Assembly (NCBI GenBank): GCA_032718475.1
Contig: JAUCBJ010002996.1
Span: forward strand, 1-64,000
From: Nemertoderma westbladi
Lineage: Eukaryota > Xenacoelomorpha > Nemertodermatida > Nemertodermatidae
Length of the DNA: 64,000 nt
Direction of reading: 5' to 3'
Position 1 is the stretch's first letter. The number at the start of each line of letters is the position of its first letter. The notes beneath the pieces were generated by a model, which did no database searches, was not told the DNA's origin, and saw nothing but the letters and a program-made list of their open reading frames with translations. Made by a program: the position numbers and the translations under genes. Below are positions 22,816 through 33,813 of this stretch, one piece after another.

Positions 22816-24212
22816 GGTTGTTTATCTACGACGATTGATAGTCGTTATGGCGGTTCTTTTGCTTGTTATAATTTTGTTTTGTTTTGACTGTCAATAACTA
22901 TCTAACTAGGCCTAGGCCGATTATACCGATATACCTATTTTTTAACTTTTCGTGTATTCGTTGATTGACGCTGTACTCTGTAGACTATCTCACATGCAAT
23001 CCCGACACCAATTCACTGCTATCTTGCAAATATTTCTAAATCTAATTGAATTGCCCGGACGGGGGAAGGGTTTATGTTTAACACTTCGAATTAGTCAACA
23101 CTTCGAAATAGTCAACACTTCGAAATAGTCAACACTTCGAAATAGTCAACACTTCGAAATAGTCAACACTTCGAAAGAACATGTCAACACTTCGAAAAGG
23201 AAAAATTATAATGTAAATAGAATGATAGTATATTTTACATTCCTCTGTTTGTGAGTGTCGTCATTATTGGTTAGGTTAGAGAGCATGACAGTGGATATGA
23301 ACAAAGTTGAGACTATCCATTGGAAAACTATGAATTCTTAGAAATTATTAAAAAATCTACCTACAGGTCTGTAGGTCTGTAGTACGCCGGAAACAGTGCC
23401 GTGGAAAGTCACTGAGCTAATGAAATCAACGCCCAAACATTGGGAATCCCAGTATAATATATCCTGGCATAGTGGCTCATTAAACATATATCTCACTGGT
23501 TTTAATTTGATACTTCACAGATCATTGTGTTAAAGTTTCAGAATAGTAGCTTTATAAATAAAACAAATAGAGTTGGGGTAATGGTCCCATTAATATATTA
23601 AAAAGTAAAGCTTGAGAAATTCTACCAAAACCATGACACTTTTTATAGCAAAGGTTTTATAGGTATAATATGCCGTTTAGTAATGTTGCTATCCTTGATG
23701 AAAACTATTTTTGCAAGGTACTTATTATTAAAGTACTTAGTACTTATTTGCAAGCAGTCAGTCATCCAACGAAAATACTTTATATTTCCTTCGCAACATT
23801 TTCACAATTTCAGTTGTTTTTAGCAGCTGTTTCTTTTGAAAGGGTTTGCGGAAAAATATCAATTTTCGGGCCATTTTTGGAGATTAATAAAATGTGCCTT
23901 AGGGCCACCAGAGGCGTAATCCGGCACTGAACCAAGCAGGACCATGAAGATATATTATTCTTCAGAGCACTCATTAAAAAATTATAAATTGTCTATAAAG
24001 GCGACTGGCAACTTGGGATCTCGGGCCATAAAAACGTGTACAATCACTGTCTGATACATCAAGTCCTACACGAACTTACAGTGACTGCGTCTCTTTCAAC
24101 CAATTCGTCCGAGTCCCGATTGTTTTCTCAAAGGCACCCAACAGCTAAAAGAGCTGCCAGGATTAGAGATGTTAACAGAAATAGAGACGACCTTTAACAT
24201 TGTAGAGTTACA
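22816..24212. other. Intergenic with a small 17-bp array
   Basis: No supported gene. The 17-bp repeat at 23079-23197 is listed separately. An 86-codon plus-strand frame at 23670-23930 begins with ATG but has no recognisable features and sits in AT-rich DNA, so I do not call it. Confidence 0.45.
23079..23197. repeat. 17-bp tandem repeat (AACACTTCGAAATAGTC)
   Basis: About seven head-to-tail copies, the last two spaced or altered. Each holds the palindrome TTCGAA. Confidence 0.9.
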
Positions 24213-24352
24213 GTTTGTTCAGAAGTGGAAAAAATAAGAAAGCGCGTCACCGGGGGTTGAATCCCCGGTATTCCGGTAGGCCGAAACGTACGTATAGCGC
24301 TGGTTCAACCCTCGGTGACGCGCTTTCTCATTTTTTGCACTTCTGAACAAAC
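24213..24352. mobile_element. Snap-back (long hairpin) element, flanked by a 12-bp direct repeat
   Basis: Arms of about 48 bp: left 24213-24260 (GTTTGTTCAGAAGTG... AAAGCGCGTCACCG) and right 24304-24352 (its near-perfect complement), with a loop of about 43 bp. Both arms include tRNA-B-box-like GGTTGAATCC/GGTTCAACCC. The direct repeat TAGAGTTACAGT occurs at 24203-24214 and again at 24403-24414. It may be the target duplication of a 188-bp insertion of which the hairpin forms most. No coding capacity. Confidence 0.65.
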
Positions 24353-24414
24353 CCATAATATTACACCTTTAATTACAGTTAAAACAGCTCATCTCCAATT
24401 TCTAGAGTTACAGT

Positions 24415-25054
24415 AAACGATTTACTCTTCACGAAGGAAAATACAAACTTCTCTGTGATTGAATTTAACTACGTAAATAAACACTACCTATACAGTACTG
24501 TATATATTTATACAAAATAATACATGTGCATTAATGTATGTGTACACGTGGCAACTTTTTTGTTCGACAACCTGAGTTTTTCACCAAGTTGCTAAGTAAG
24601 TTACCACGTACCGGCCTTTAGTAACGGGTATTACATCATAGTGGATGCAAAGTAGCGCTATGTTAATAAAAGGAACAGGTTTAATATGAATAATATAATT
24701 GGTGTTTATGAAAAAAAATAAACGAGACTGGATAGGACAACACGTACTTTCCTACTATAAAATGTGCCAGCCGTCACACAATCCACGGATGGTGACTTCG
24801 GCGTACCGGTACAAGAAAGTGGAATCAATATATATGAATAAATATAGTTGAAATACCTACTTCATGTAGTCATGCTGTAGACTTCACAATGTAGGGCAAG
24901 GCAATATATGAAGAGAAGTGATCGGTGACAAAACAACGGAGGCAACCTACAGGATCCTCTCTCTTGGCTGTTACCTATAAGGGAGAGCTTTGCATAGGCA
25001 CTAATGTATAAATGCTTGGGACACAACAATCAGAAGCGAAATTTCAACAGCCTT
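24415..25054. other. Intergenic, nothing recognised
   Basis: AT-rich, no supported frame or repeat. Confidence 0.4.
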
Positions 25055-25105
25055 TAGTCGGATTCGAACCCACGCCGCCAAACACTAATTTGAAAGCAGC
25101 TCGGC
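25055..25105 (-). repeat. tRNA-headed SINE fragment
   Basis: On the minus strand it reads GGCCGAGCTGC (A-box-like) followed after about 25 bp by GGGTTCGAATCC (B-box), the internal RNA polymerase III promoter of a tRNA-derived SINE. It does not fold as a proper tRNA. It abuts, at 25106, the end motif of a DNA transposon. Confidence 0.5.
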
Positions 25106-25250
25106 CAGGGGCGGATCCAGGAATTTAATTTCTATGGTGTGCACAATTTGTGAAGTTTATCTTTTGGTCTAAGGGCGATGCCCCAGCGGTTTCTGGGGGG
25201 CAGAACCCGCCCTCCTGTAGCCCTGGTGGGGGTAACTGGGACGAATTTTT
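25106..25250. mobile_element. End of a DNA transposon with CAGGGGCGGATCCAGG terminus
   Basis: CAGGGGCGGATCCAGG at 25106-25121 is a terminal inverted repeat type widespread in animal hAT-like transposons. It is followed by a GC-rich stretch (GGGCGATGCCCC, GGGGGGCAGAACCCGCCC). The opposite terminus was not found nearby, so this is a fragment. Confidence 0.5.
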
Positions 25251-25518
25251 ATTTAGATTTTAATATAAAAAAATTTCATGCAAAAATAATAAAATGTTTC
25301 AATCGATTATCTGACATTTTCCATTGATTATTGATAATTTTCGATAACTAAAAATATATTTTTTTAATTTTAAAATATTTATTTTACTCATTGAACATTT
25401 AAAGGATTGGCAGTTATTAATTCTAGGAGATGAAATAATAATAATTTCTTTAAGTCATGGTCCTATATATTAAATATATATTAAATAATAATTAGTAACT
25501 AATTACTACAACTAATAA

Positions 25519-25593
25519 GCAGCTTGATCTAGTGGTTACATTCCTGGGCTTCAATTCAGGAAGCCCTTGTTCGATCCCTAGATGGGGGCTGCA
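25519..25593 (+). repeat. tRNA-like SINE head
   Basis: GCAGCTTGATCTAGTGGTTA gives an A-box-like D arm and GTTCGATCCCTAG a B-box. The ends GCAGCTT and GGGCTGC can pair as a 7-bp acceptor stem with two G:T pairs. The predicted anticodon loop is ten bases, too large for a working tRNA, so I call a SINE head. The 63-bp satellite begins about 100 bp further on. Confidence 0.55.
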
Positions 25594-25697
25594 CTATTTG
25601 GGCACTCTGCTTTAAATGCTGCATGCAGCGTAGCCCAACCCGAGCTTTCATCCTTGGATGGTCGGTAAATGGGAACCAAGGCAACTTGGGAAATATA

Positions 25698-26858
25698 GTG
25701 GAAGGGTTTACTGTGAAAGATCACACATGGTGGTGAACAGGCATTCCTGTAGGAACCAGAGTGGAAGGGTTTACTGTGGGAGATCACCCGTAGTGGTGAA
25801 CAGACATTCCTTTAAGTAACAGAGAGGAAGGGTTTACTGTGGAAGATCACTCATGGTGGTGAACAGGCATTTCTTTAGGAAACAGAGTGGAATGGTTTAC
25901 TGTGGAAGATCACCCATGGTGGTGAACAGGCATTCCTTTAGGAAACAGAGTGGAAGGGTTTACTGTGGAAGATCACCCATGGTGGTGAACAGGTATTCCT
26001 TTAGAAAACAGAGTGGAATGGTTTAATGTGGAAGATCACCCATGGTGGTGAACAGGCATTCCTTTATGAAACAGAGTGGAAGGGTTTACTGTGGAAGATC
26101 ACCCATGGTGGTGAACAGGTATTCCTTTAGAAAACAGAGTGGAATGGTTTAATGTGGAAGATCACCCATGGTGGTGAACAGGTATTCCTTTAGAAAACAG
26201 AGTGGAATGGTTTAATGTGGAAGATCACCCATGGCGGTGAACAGGCATTCCTTTATGAAACAGAGTGGGAGGGTTTACTGTGGAAGATCACCCATGGTGA
26301 TGAACAGGCATTCATTTAGGAAACAGAGTGGAAGGGTTTACTGTGGAAGATCACCCATGGTGGTGAACAGGTATTCCTTTAGAAAACAGAGTGGAATGGT
26401 TTAATGTGGAAGATCACCCATGGTGGTGAACAGGCATTTCTTTAGGAAACAGAGTGGAATGGTTTACTGTGGAAGATCACCCATGGTGGTGAACAGGCAT
26501 TCCTTTAGGAAACAGAGTGGAAGGGTTTACTGTGGAAGATCACCCATGGTGGTGAACAGGTATTCCTTTAGAAAACAGAGTGGAATGGTTTAATGTGGAA
26601 GATCACCCATGGTGGTGAACAGGCATTCCTTTATGAAACAGAGTGGAAGGGTTTACTGTGGAAGATCACCCATGGTGGTGAACAGGCATTCCTGTAGGAA
26701 CCAGAGTGGAAGGGTTTAATGTGGAAGATCACCCATGGTGGTGAACAGGCATCCTTTAGGAAACCGAGTCGAAGGGTTTAATGTGGAAGATCGCCCATGG
26801 TGTTGAACGGGCATTCCTTTAGAAACGGAGTGGAAGGGTTTACTGCGGAAGATCACAC
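25698..26858. repeat. 63-bp satellite array
   Basis: About 18 head-to-tail copies of a 63-bp unit starting GTGGAAGGGTTTACTGTGGA and including GATCACCCATGGTGGTGAAC. Sub-types (TTTACTG/TTTAATG, CAGGCATT/CAGGTATT, AGGAAAC/AGAAAAC/ATGAAAC) recur in blocks, a sign of multi-unit copying. A lone, shortened unit lies at about 31172-31222. Confidence 0.97.
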
Positions 26859-28530
26859 TTTCATCTCCGATAATTATTAATAATTGCCTATTTGTGATAA
26901 CAACAACCGTAAATTAACCTAGTCTAACGACATTATTCTAGCGACATTATACAATACATTTTGAATAATAAATTGGAATGGATAGTGGGGTTCATTTAAA
27001 TCCGTCTAGACATAGACGGATAAATGAAGACAATAGTTTTAAGGAATTAAATAATAAAATACAAATTAAATATTTAATTTGAAGGATCATTACCTACTAC
27101 AGTACCTAATATACAGTAGACACGACACGCCAAGCTGCTGCAAAGCCACAAAATTTAGTGGGCCAGTTATTTCTCTTAGATAGAATCACTCAAACAATAG
27201 GTTTAACGCGTCGGTGAAAGTACTTGTTGGCCCTAACAAAATTTATGTCCTCTTTCAGATGAGGGAATATAAAAAATGTAACAGCTCTGCAGTAGTCCTC
27301 GAGATACGAAAAGTTCCCGGCACCCACGCCACATCAGCACCCGTCGGATTTGAAAAATCACTCAGAATGCACCACCCTTCAAAGACCCCGGTATAACCAT
27401 ACTATGCCTTTTCTGTTTGTTGAATTCCATTATTAAGAATCGAAAATGCTCTAGGAAAGATAAAATTAAAGGATTTAAATTCGTCAACTTAAAAAAATGA
27501 ATTATTGAGACGCTTCTATTCTATTTATTTTTAACTATTTGAATAATGTGAGTAGGCCCTAGGCCTACAGTGCAGTCATACAAGGTGACCTAGATGGTGA
27601 CCTGTTTAGTTATTATTTATATTTTAGAGTTTCTTACTACAGACTATGTAGTATGTAGTATTGCATTTACTGCATTTCTTAAGAATATTACGTATCTGAA
27701 ACTTATGACCACTGTTTCAAACTTTCAATAGCTTTCCAGATCGCTTCATAAACTGTGTCCCATCCAGCCGAGAATAAATCCATTTCCAGAGATGAAATCC
27801 CTAAGATGGACTTTATTTCGGATGACACTATCGCAGGAGACCAATGGCGATGCTGAGTTTGGATGTAGCCCAGACTGAGAATAAAATTCACTCAAGAAAG
27901 TTTAGAATTAATGTTGATGATACAGCACTATTAATTATGGTAAATAAATGGTTTCGAAACAGCAATCATACACCAACACCTTTCTGATTTGCTCTTTGGT
28001 GCGCAAGATCCATTTTACTATTATGATGAATATGTCAGGCAAGGCCATAAAGTGCTATAATCGATTTAATGTTGGCATGGCTCACTAATGAAGAGTTTCT
28101 GTCAATTATAAATGAGTATAGTTATAGTTCATACTAAATTAAAACGATGATTGTGTGGCCTGGCCTTAATATTCTTCATATTAGAGGCGCAGTAGTACTG
28201 GAAATCAATGGAATATGGAAATAAATTTTCGAAAAGATTAATGGATTATAACTGAATGCTGCTAAACTAATCCTGGGTGCTTTGTGATGCAACCATAGGG
28301 TAAAACGTAGTTGGTTATACAATATAAGGGGCAGGTGCACTTTATATACTTAATGTATTAACCATAATTCTCCCATAATTACTATCTGAAGCTCTAATAC
28401 CACTCGTTTAGTTTACTGTAAGCAATTATCTTCGAGTTGAAATAATTTTACAATAAAATATCAAATTATTTAGTTTAAATTTAACCAAAATAATTATTTA
28501 ATAAATTTACCTTTCATCAAATTTATTATT
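26859..28530. other. Intergenic, nothing recognised
   Basis: AT-rich DNA without a supported gene. A minor palindrome (CCGTCTAGACATAGACGG near 27003) is the only structure seen. Confidence 0.4.
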
Positions 28531-28540
28531 AATTGGTGTT

Positions 28541-28645
28541 ATGAGCGTCAGACTTCCAACCCAGGAGGTCACCAGTTCGATCCCACGTGGATGTCAGTGC
28601 CGACTTTGCAAAACCTGCGCCCAACAAAATGTTATAACAAATTTT
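28541..28645 (+). repeat. tRNA-derived SINE copy
   Basis: Contains GAGCGTCAGACTTCCAACCC and the B-box GTTCGATCCCACGTGG, then a tail with GCGCCCAACAAAATGTTATAAC. It matches the copy at 33302-33420 nearly end to end, showing a dispersed SINE family. The A-box part is incomplete here. Confidence 0.75.
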
Positions 28646-30501
28646 TAACCTACAATTCTGGAATAAAGATTTGACTTTTTCCTTACAAATAGAAGTGAAA
28701 TAAAGACAAGTTACTTTCCTAAAATGAAGCCTTTTTAATTCCAAATGAGACAAGAGGGGGGGGGGGGGGGGGGGGGGTAGGGGGTGGGACTAGACCCAAA
28801 TCCCATCTCTCAAAAAAGTGGCCAAAGTAGGGTTAAAAAATAGTGCTACAACTTGAAAACTTCCAAATATTTTTAAAACCCTTTTCATTATTAGGAAGAC
28901 AATAGATTTTTAGGAAAAGACGTAAAATTTCCGATTCCCAACTGCGTTCGTTTCAGAGTTACTGTATAACAAATAAACCACGGGGGTCATATTGACCTCC
29001 CACCCGCCCCCCCCCCCCCCCCCCCGGGTTTCATAGGGTTAATTCTTACCAATATCCATAGCGATGAAAGTGGTAACGTTTACAAGTACTACTGTACCTG
29101 TAAGAGTTGTGAGAATAAATCTGTGGTGGCTCCGGTGCTAGATATGGTTTACATCGTGAAAAAACGGTGTGGAAAGGCAAAATCGTGCGGAATAAAATAC
29201 ACAGTATTATTTCGCAACTTTTAAAATTTAACTCTGTAGAGGCCTACTCATTTGCCGCTAGTTGAGGCCAGTTTTACAAAATGACAACGAGTACGAATAA
29301 TATTGAAGGATAATTGATACCTAAGTGATTATTGAAATGGTTTAATGTTTCGCTTAGCGTTAAGATCGTTAGCTTTTTAATGTGAATTTAGAACACATCA
29401 TTTCGGAAAACTTCAAAGTTTTTTTTAATGATAACTATATGCCACTCCCACTATGTTATACTGTCAGTAGATGCTGCTTTTAGATAGTGTGTTAGGGTAG
29501 GGTCTTACGGTAAATAACGCGGTACAGACATTCACAATCAAACTCAAAATAGCAGTATTCGAGATTTGGGTTTGGAGATTTGGGGTACTTGAAGACGCGA
29601 TGTTAGGTACAGTACCAATGTACCGTCCAATGTCCGTTTATAAATAATATATTTTTATTTCATTTTTTATTTACTTAATAAAGTAAGATTTTTTGACCTA
29701 TTAAAGTGAAACTAATTTTTACCCATGTAACTTTTTATTAAAGTTGATAATATGGTCGTTCACTGTTTATTTATTTACGCCTTAAATTTCGAAGTACGGA
29801 GGCGACAACCAACAATAAGTGTTTAATAAATACAACGGAGGGGCGGGGCAATCACATAGAATATAGTTGCATTATTATTATAATTCTTTAATTGTTATTG
29901 TATAATATTATTCGGGTTGAAACTACTTAACCTTTTAATATAATATAACGGTGCCAAGTTATTAGCTTTCTCATATCGCCACCTGTCATCCATTATTGTA
30001 CTTCAGTTCAAGTATAATTAATTTAAATTTAAATTTGTCTGAATAGAGAGGCCAGAAAAGTAGATAAAAAGTGAGTTAAACGTAACTTGGCGCAAAATGA
30101 ATGCAAACACCAACTATATGCTTAGTGGGTTTAAAAAATTAATTTAATGTTATTTGAAACTTTAACTTTAACTTTTACTCTAAGAGACCAGATTGCAGTT
30201 ATTTAACCAAAACAATAAACAAAACTTACTTTACTTTAACTTAATTTCTTATTCGACCATATTCGCAGTTGAGATCAATTTTTCACTTGCAGTCACTGGG
30301 CGCCACTATATAATATAACCATTTAGTCTTTATTTCAAATAAGAATTACAAGGATTTACACGTGACCACTATTAAACTAACTTTAAACAAAAACAATTGA
30401 TTAATATAATTACACCTTTCTTTCTAATTATTGGCTTAGTATGTGGTGACTATTTATTTAAGAATGGTAATATATAGTTTATCTTTGAAACATACCACAA
30501 T
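28646..30501. other. Intergenic with two homopolymer tracts
   Basis: Contains 22 G (28756-28777) followed by GTAGGGGGTGGGAC, a possible G-quadruplex region, and 19 C (29007-29025). Otherwise AT-rich and without a supported gene. Confidence 0.45.
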
Positions 30502-30529
30502 CTAATGTAATATAGGCATATATAAGAGG
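30502..30529 (+). promoter_or_regulatory. U1 promoter: shared upstream element and TATA box
   Basis: AATGTAATATAG (within 30502-30515, about -46 to -34) and TATATAAGAGG (about -30 to -20) precede the U1 start at 30549. Both are conserved in the same order in front of the other canonical U1 gene (55861, minus strand), as is AACATCAACTT just before the start, although the surrounding DNA differs. The first is a candidate proximal sequence element. A TATA box is unexpected, because vertebrate U1 promoters lack one. Confidence 0.65.
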
Positions 30530-30548
30530 GAGCTCAACATCAACTTAC

Positions 30549-30712
30549 ATACTTACCTGGCACAGGGGTTAACCACGATCAAGAATGCGGTTCCCCCAGG
30601 GTGAGGCCCTTGCATTGCACTCCGCTTGGGTTGACCCCTGCGATTTTCTCAAATCGAGGAAACTCGGGTGCTAAATTTGTGTTAGCTGGAGCTTGCGTTC
30701 GCGCAGGCTCCT
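30549..30712 (+). ncRNA. U1: U1 spliceosomal snRNA (canonical)
   Basis: A 164-nt gene matching U1 along its length. The 5' end ATACTTACCTGG pairs with 5' splice sites. Stem-loop 1 is present, and stem-loop 2 has the exact U1A-binding loop ATTGCACTCC. The CAGGGG/CCCCTG closing helix, stem-loop 3, the Sm site AATTTGTG and stem-loop 4 (GCG-TTCG-CGC, closed by GGAGC/GCTCC) follow. It has the shared upstream element and TATA box, and its 3' flank (TTACAATAAATAAACAAG) resembles that of the copy at 55698-55861, perhaps a 3' box. It differs from that copy at a single base that I can see. Likely functional, recognising GTAAGT donors. Confidence 0.95.
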
Positions 30713-32690
30713 TACAATAAATAAACAAGAAATAACGAACCTGTGTGATTTTCTCTGTACTCTCTTTCTTGTCGTGTCGTACTTTATTGTGGTATAAAAC
30801 CCGCAGCGAACATATTTTGTGGCCATGTATTGCCACAGGGACTACGTAACATTGCAAGGTGAAGTGTTATTAGAGTTTAATTTCATTCTATTTTATAGTG
30901 CTTGTTTAAGTGTTTATCTGAACTTCCTTTTCCGTCTGCTGTATAATTTTATGGTATTTCCGTTGTAAAGTCAGGAAGTAATGTTGTAAAGTCTGGAAGT
31001 AATGTTGTAAAGTCTGGAAGTAATGTATCTAAATAAGTGAAACTACCTACTAACTAACTACACTACACAATATAACGATTTAACTTTTACCTATAATGTA
31101 TAGGCCTAATAATTAATAATATTCGTCATGTTCTAGTTTATTCCAGAATAATCTTTGGTTGTCTTTGTTAGAGTGGAAGGGTTTACTGTGGAAGATCACA
31201 CATGGTGAACAGGTATTCCTTGGCTTAATCTGCTTTGGTTGTAGTCAGGCAATGGAAAATTTCTGATGCTTTTTTCTAACAATTTATTTTTATTTCAATT
31301 ATATTTAGTGTTTGTGAAATTGTAATAATTGTTCTCCAGGAAAGTTATCATACGTAGTATCCCTATTATTTACTCCAGCATACCTGCATGCCTATTAGAA
31401 TGATGAGGATTTTTTAGCTGATATATGCTGTGATTTGTTGTACCTAACCACCCCCCCCCCCCCCCCCCCCCCCCCATTCCCCATTCTTCGATTTTAACAA
31501 TTAATAATGTTAAACATTCGAGTTATTCACATTTAGATCTACAGTAAGTAATGCATTTTCATTTGGCAATCGGGTATATAAAGTTCATTGATACATTGTC
31601 GCAGTTACATTCAGCTACTTGGCAACGGCACCCATCTTTGATACATTGTTTCAAGTATAATATAGAAAAATTAGCCCTGGGATATATATAATTAGCATTA
31701 GTCTTTTTGTATGATTTACCGGTATGCTTTTAATGTCCAATATAGCTTATTAAATAGGCAACATTGTGAAAGGTCGTCATGACATTATAATTCAATATTC
31801 ACTCTTCAACAATTTGTCATTAGATATTAATTAAAGTTCCCCGACTCCTTTCCCAAACTCACTACTGTATTTAGCAGTTTTAATTTTTTTAATTTTTAAC
31901 CTAAAACATCGTATTTTTTAATCGATTAATTATAATTTAAATCTTGCAAGTTTTTCCAAAATTACTGGCTATTTTATTGCTTGGCAGTAATATTTTTTGT
32001 TTCTAAAATAAATCTTAATGAAAATAATTAAATGTAATAATTCATATATATGTATATATATATAATATGAATAAATATATTAATTAAATTTTGTAACTAT
32101 TGTACTAACTGGTATTTACTACTACCAAGCAAGGTTAGCTTGAGCTTTTTAACATCTTGGAATTTATTTTTGTAGCCCCTTGACAAAACTACTATGAAAG
32201 AGGCCATCAATGTTCTTTCCTCAAAATCCACGCAAATAATGCCTGACGACTAGCAATAATAATAATGTTACCTGTTCTATTCACTTTCGTTTATTGTTTT
32301 ACTTAGAATAAAGTGCCACTGTAACCTACTCCTTTAACTTGATTAATAATTTAACATTTAGACGAGATAATAATTCGTCGAGCTCGAGATGGAATTTGCG
32401 TTAATTAAGTCTTGTCTCCAAAAGTTTAACATAAACGTTGGCTGTTTGCACAATTAGGTCACCAAAATTGCTTTTGGTTGGGAGCTGCAGGCCTATGTAC
32501 AGGTTCAATAACGTCTGCCTTGGGATTTACAGAAGCGTCATCCCTGCCTTATAGTTAACAACCAAGAGAGATGAGCCTTAGGGTTAATAACTCCGGTGTT
32601 CCACAGCTTTAGAGCAGAAGTTTTAGGTGGTAGTTGTAGGAAAGAGGGACCCTAAAACAGAATGCAATTATTGTTGTTATGGTGATTTAT
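30713..32690. other. Intergenic, repeats only
   Basis: Holds three near-identical copies of TTGTAAAGTCTGGAAGTAA (about 30964-31025), a single 63-bp satellite unit (31172-31222) and a 25-C tract (31451-31475). An AT palindrome lies near 32041-32071, and a diverged single unit of the 69-bp repeat family (GTTTATTGTTTTACTTAGAA) near 32288. No gene recognised. Confidence 0.5.
31172..31222 (+). repeat. Isolated unit of the 63-bp satellite
   Basis: GTGGAAGGGTTTACTGTGGA is followed by a shortened remainder, 4.3 kb from the main array. It may be a relic of spread, or a seed. Confidence 0.8.
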
Positions 32691-32692
32691 CT

Positions 32693-32765
32693 CAGTTAGC
32701 TCACTCAGTCAAGCGCCAGGGTTTAGATGTGAAAGTAGGATCTTCGATCCCAGATGAGGTCTTTT
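32693..32765 (+). repeat. tRNA-derived SINE fragment
   Basis: TTAGCTCACTCAGTCAAGCG gives an A-box and TTCGATCCCAGATGAGG a B-box, 40 bp apart. It is a different head from the copies at 28541 and 33302. The cloverleaf is not convincing. Confidence 0.55.
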
Positions 32766-33301
32766 TAGTTAATCTTAAGTTTCGATTTAAAGTTTAGGCA
32801 GTTTTATTTATCTATACTGTAAACCCAAGCTTTTATAATATTTATAAATATTTTGAGCGAAATATAAATTATAGATGCATTCCATATATTATTTGGTAGA
32901 AGAAGAAATTCCTTTTTTCTGACAATTCCAAAAAGTTGTTCCAGCTGGTGGAAATTTAAGACATTTTTTGGTTTTCTTCATATATTGGCTCAAAATAACT
33001 TCGTTAATGCAATGGTAACAGAACATACAGAACATACAGAACATACCAACAGGTATTTTTTACATGCGTGGCTTAAATTGTGTAATGGAATTACTTGGCA
33101 AGAAGGGAAGTAGAAAGAGTGGGATTACATTGTGTATGTGGTCATTTCTGTACCAAAGAATCTTATATACGCATACGGCTATCAAGTAAGGTAGGGTTGA
33201 GCACAGTGGCACCAGATTATGGTATTGACAGATATAGGAGGCCATGAGGAGGTAAATTGAGGACCTACATCAGGTAGTATTTCCAGGTCTACCCTTTACC
33301 T

Positions 33302-33420
33302 GAGCCGCTAGCTGAATGGTTAGAGCGTCAGACTTCCAACCCGGACGTCACCAGTTCGATCCCACCTGGGCGTCATTGCCGACTTCCAAAACTGTGCCCA
33401 ACAAAAGGTTATAACAGAAC
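33302..33420 (+). repeat. tRNA-derived SINE, best-preserved copy
   Basis: The A-box region TAGCTGAATGGTTAGAG and the B-box GTTCGATCCCACCTGG are spaced as in tRNA. They are followed by GTCATTGCCGACTTCC and CCCAACAAAAGGTTATAAC, shared with 28541-28645. The tRNA-like part ends and a non-tRNA body follows, as in SINEs. No target duplication was identified. Confidence 0.75.
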
Positions 33421-33813
33421 CTTATGGTAAATAACCTTGTGGTAAATAGTCGAAGGTTACACATATGTCAATTATATAAACAATAGAACTGTAGATAATG
33501 TGTCTGTCATCTTATATCAAACATAGAGGATAAATAAATTCATTAAATATATATTAATTATATACTGCCATTTACTTTATTATATACTCTACGGACAATA
33601 GGATTACATCTATACGCTATACATAATAAGTCAAGCATATGATAGAGTATGGATAAGAAATCGAATTACAAGATTATTACGATAACTAATAATGGAGTCG
33701 AACGGATTTCTTAGAGCCAATACACGTCGATCAAAGTGAAGTGTGAAATTCGCTAGCAGATTCCCGTAATACATTTGGTGCCAAAAGCGCCCGTGATACG
33801 TACTAATTAATAA
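33421..33813. other. Intergenic, presumed promoter side of the 638-aa gene
   Basis: AT-rich. No clear TATA box at a useful distance and no other gene. Confidence 0.4.

Noticed and set aside
25519-25593. Functional tRNA gene
   Set aside because: Acceptor ends pair, but the anticodon loop would have ten bases and the D arm is irregular.
33302-33375. Functional tRNA gene
   Set aside because: A- and B-boxes are present but the anticodon stem does not pair and a SINE body follows; a second copy at 28541 confirms a SINE.
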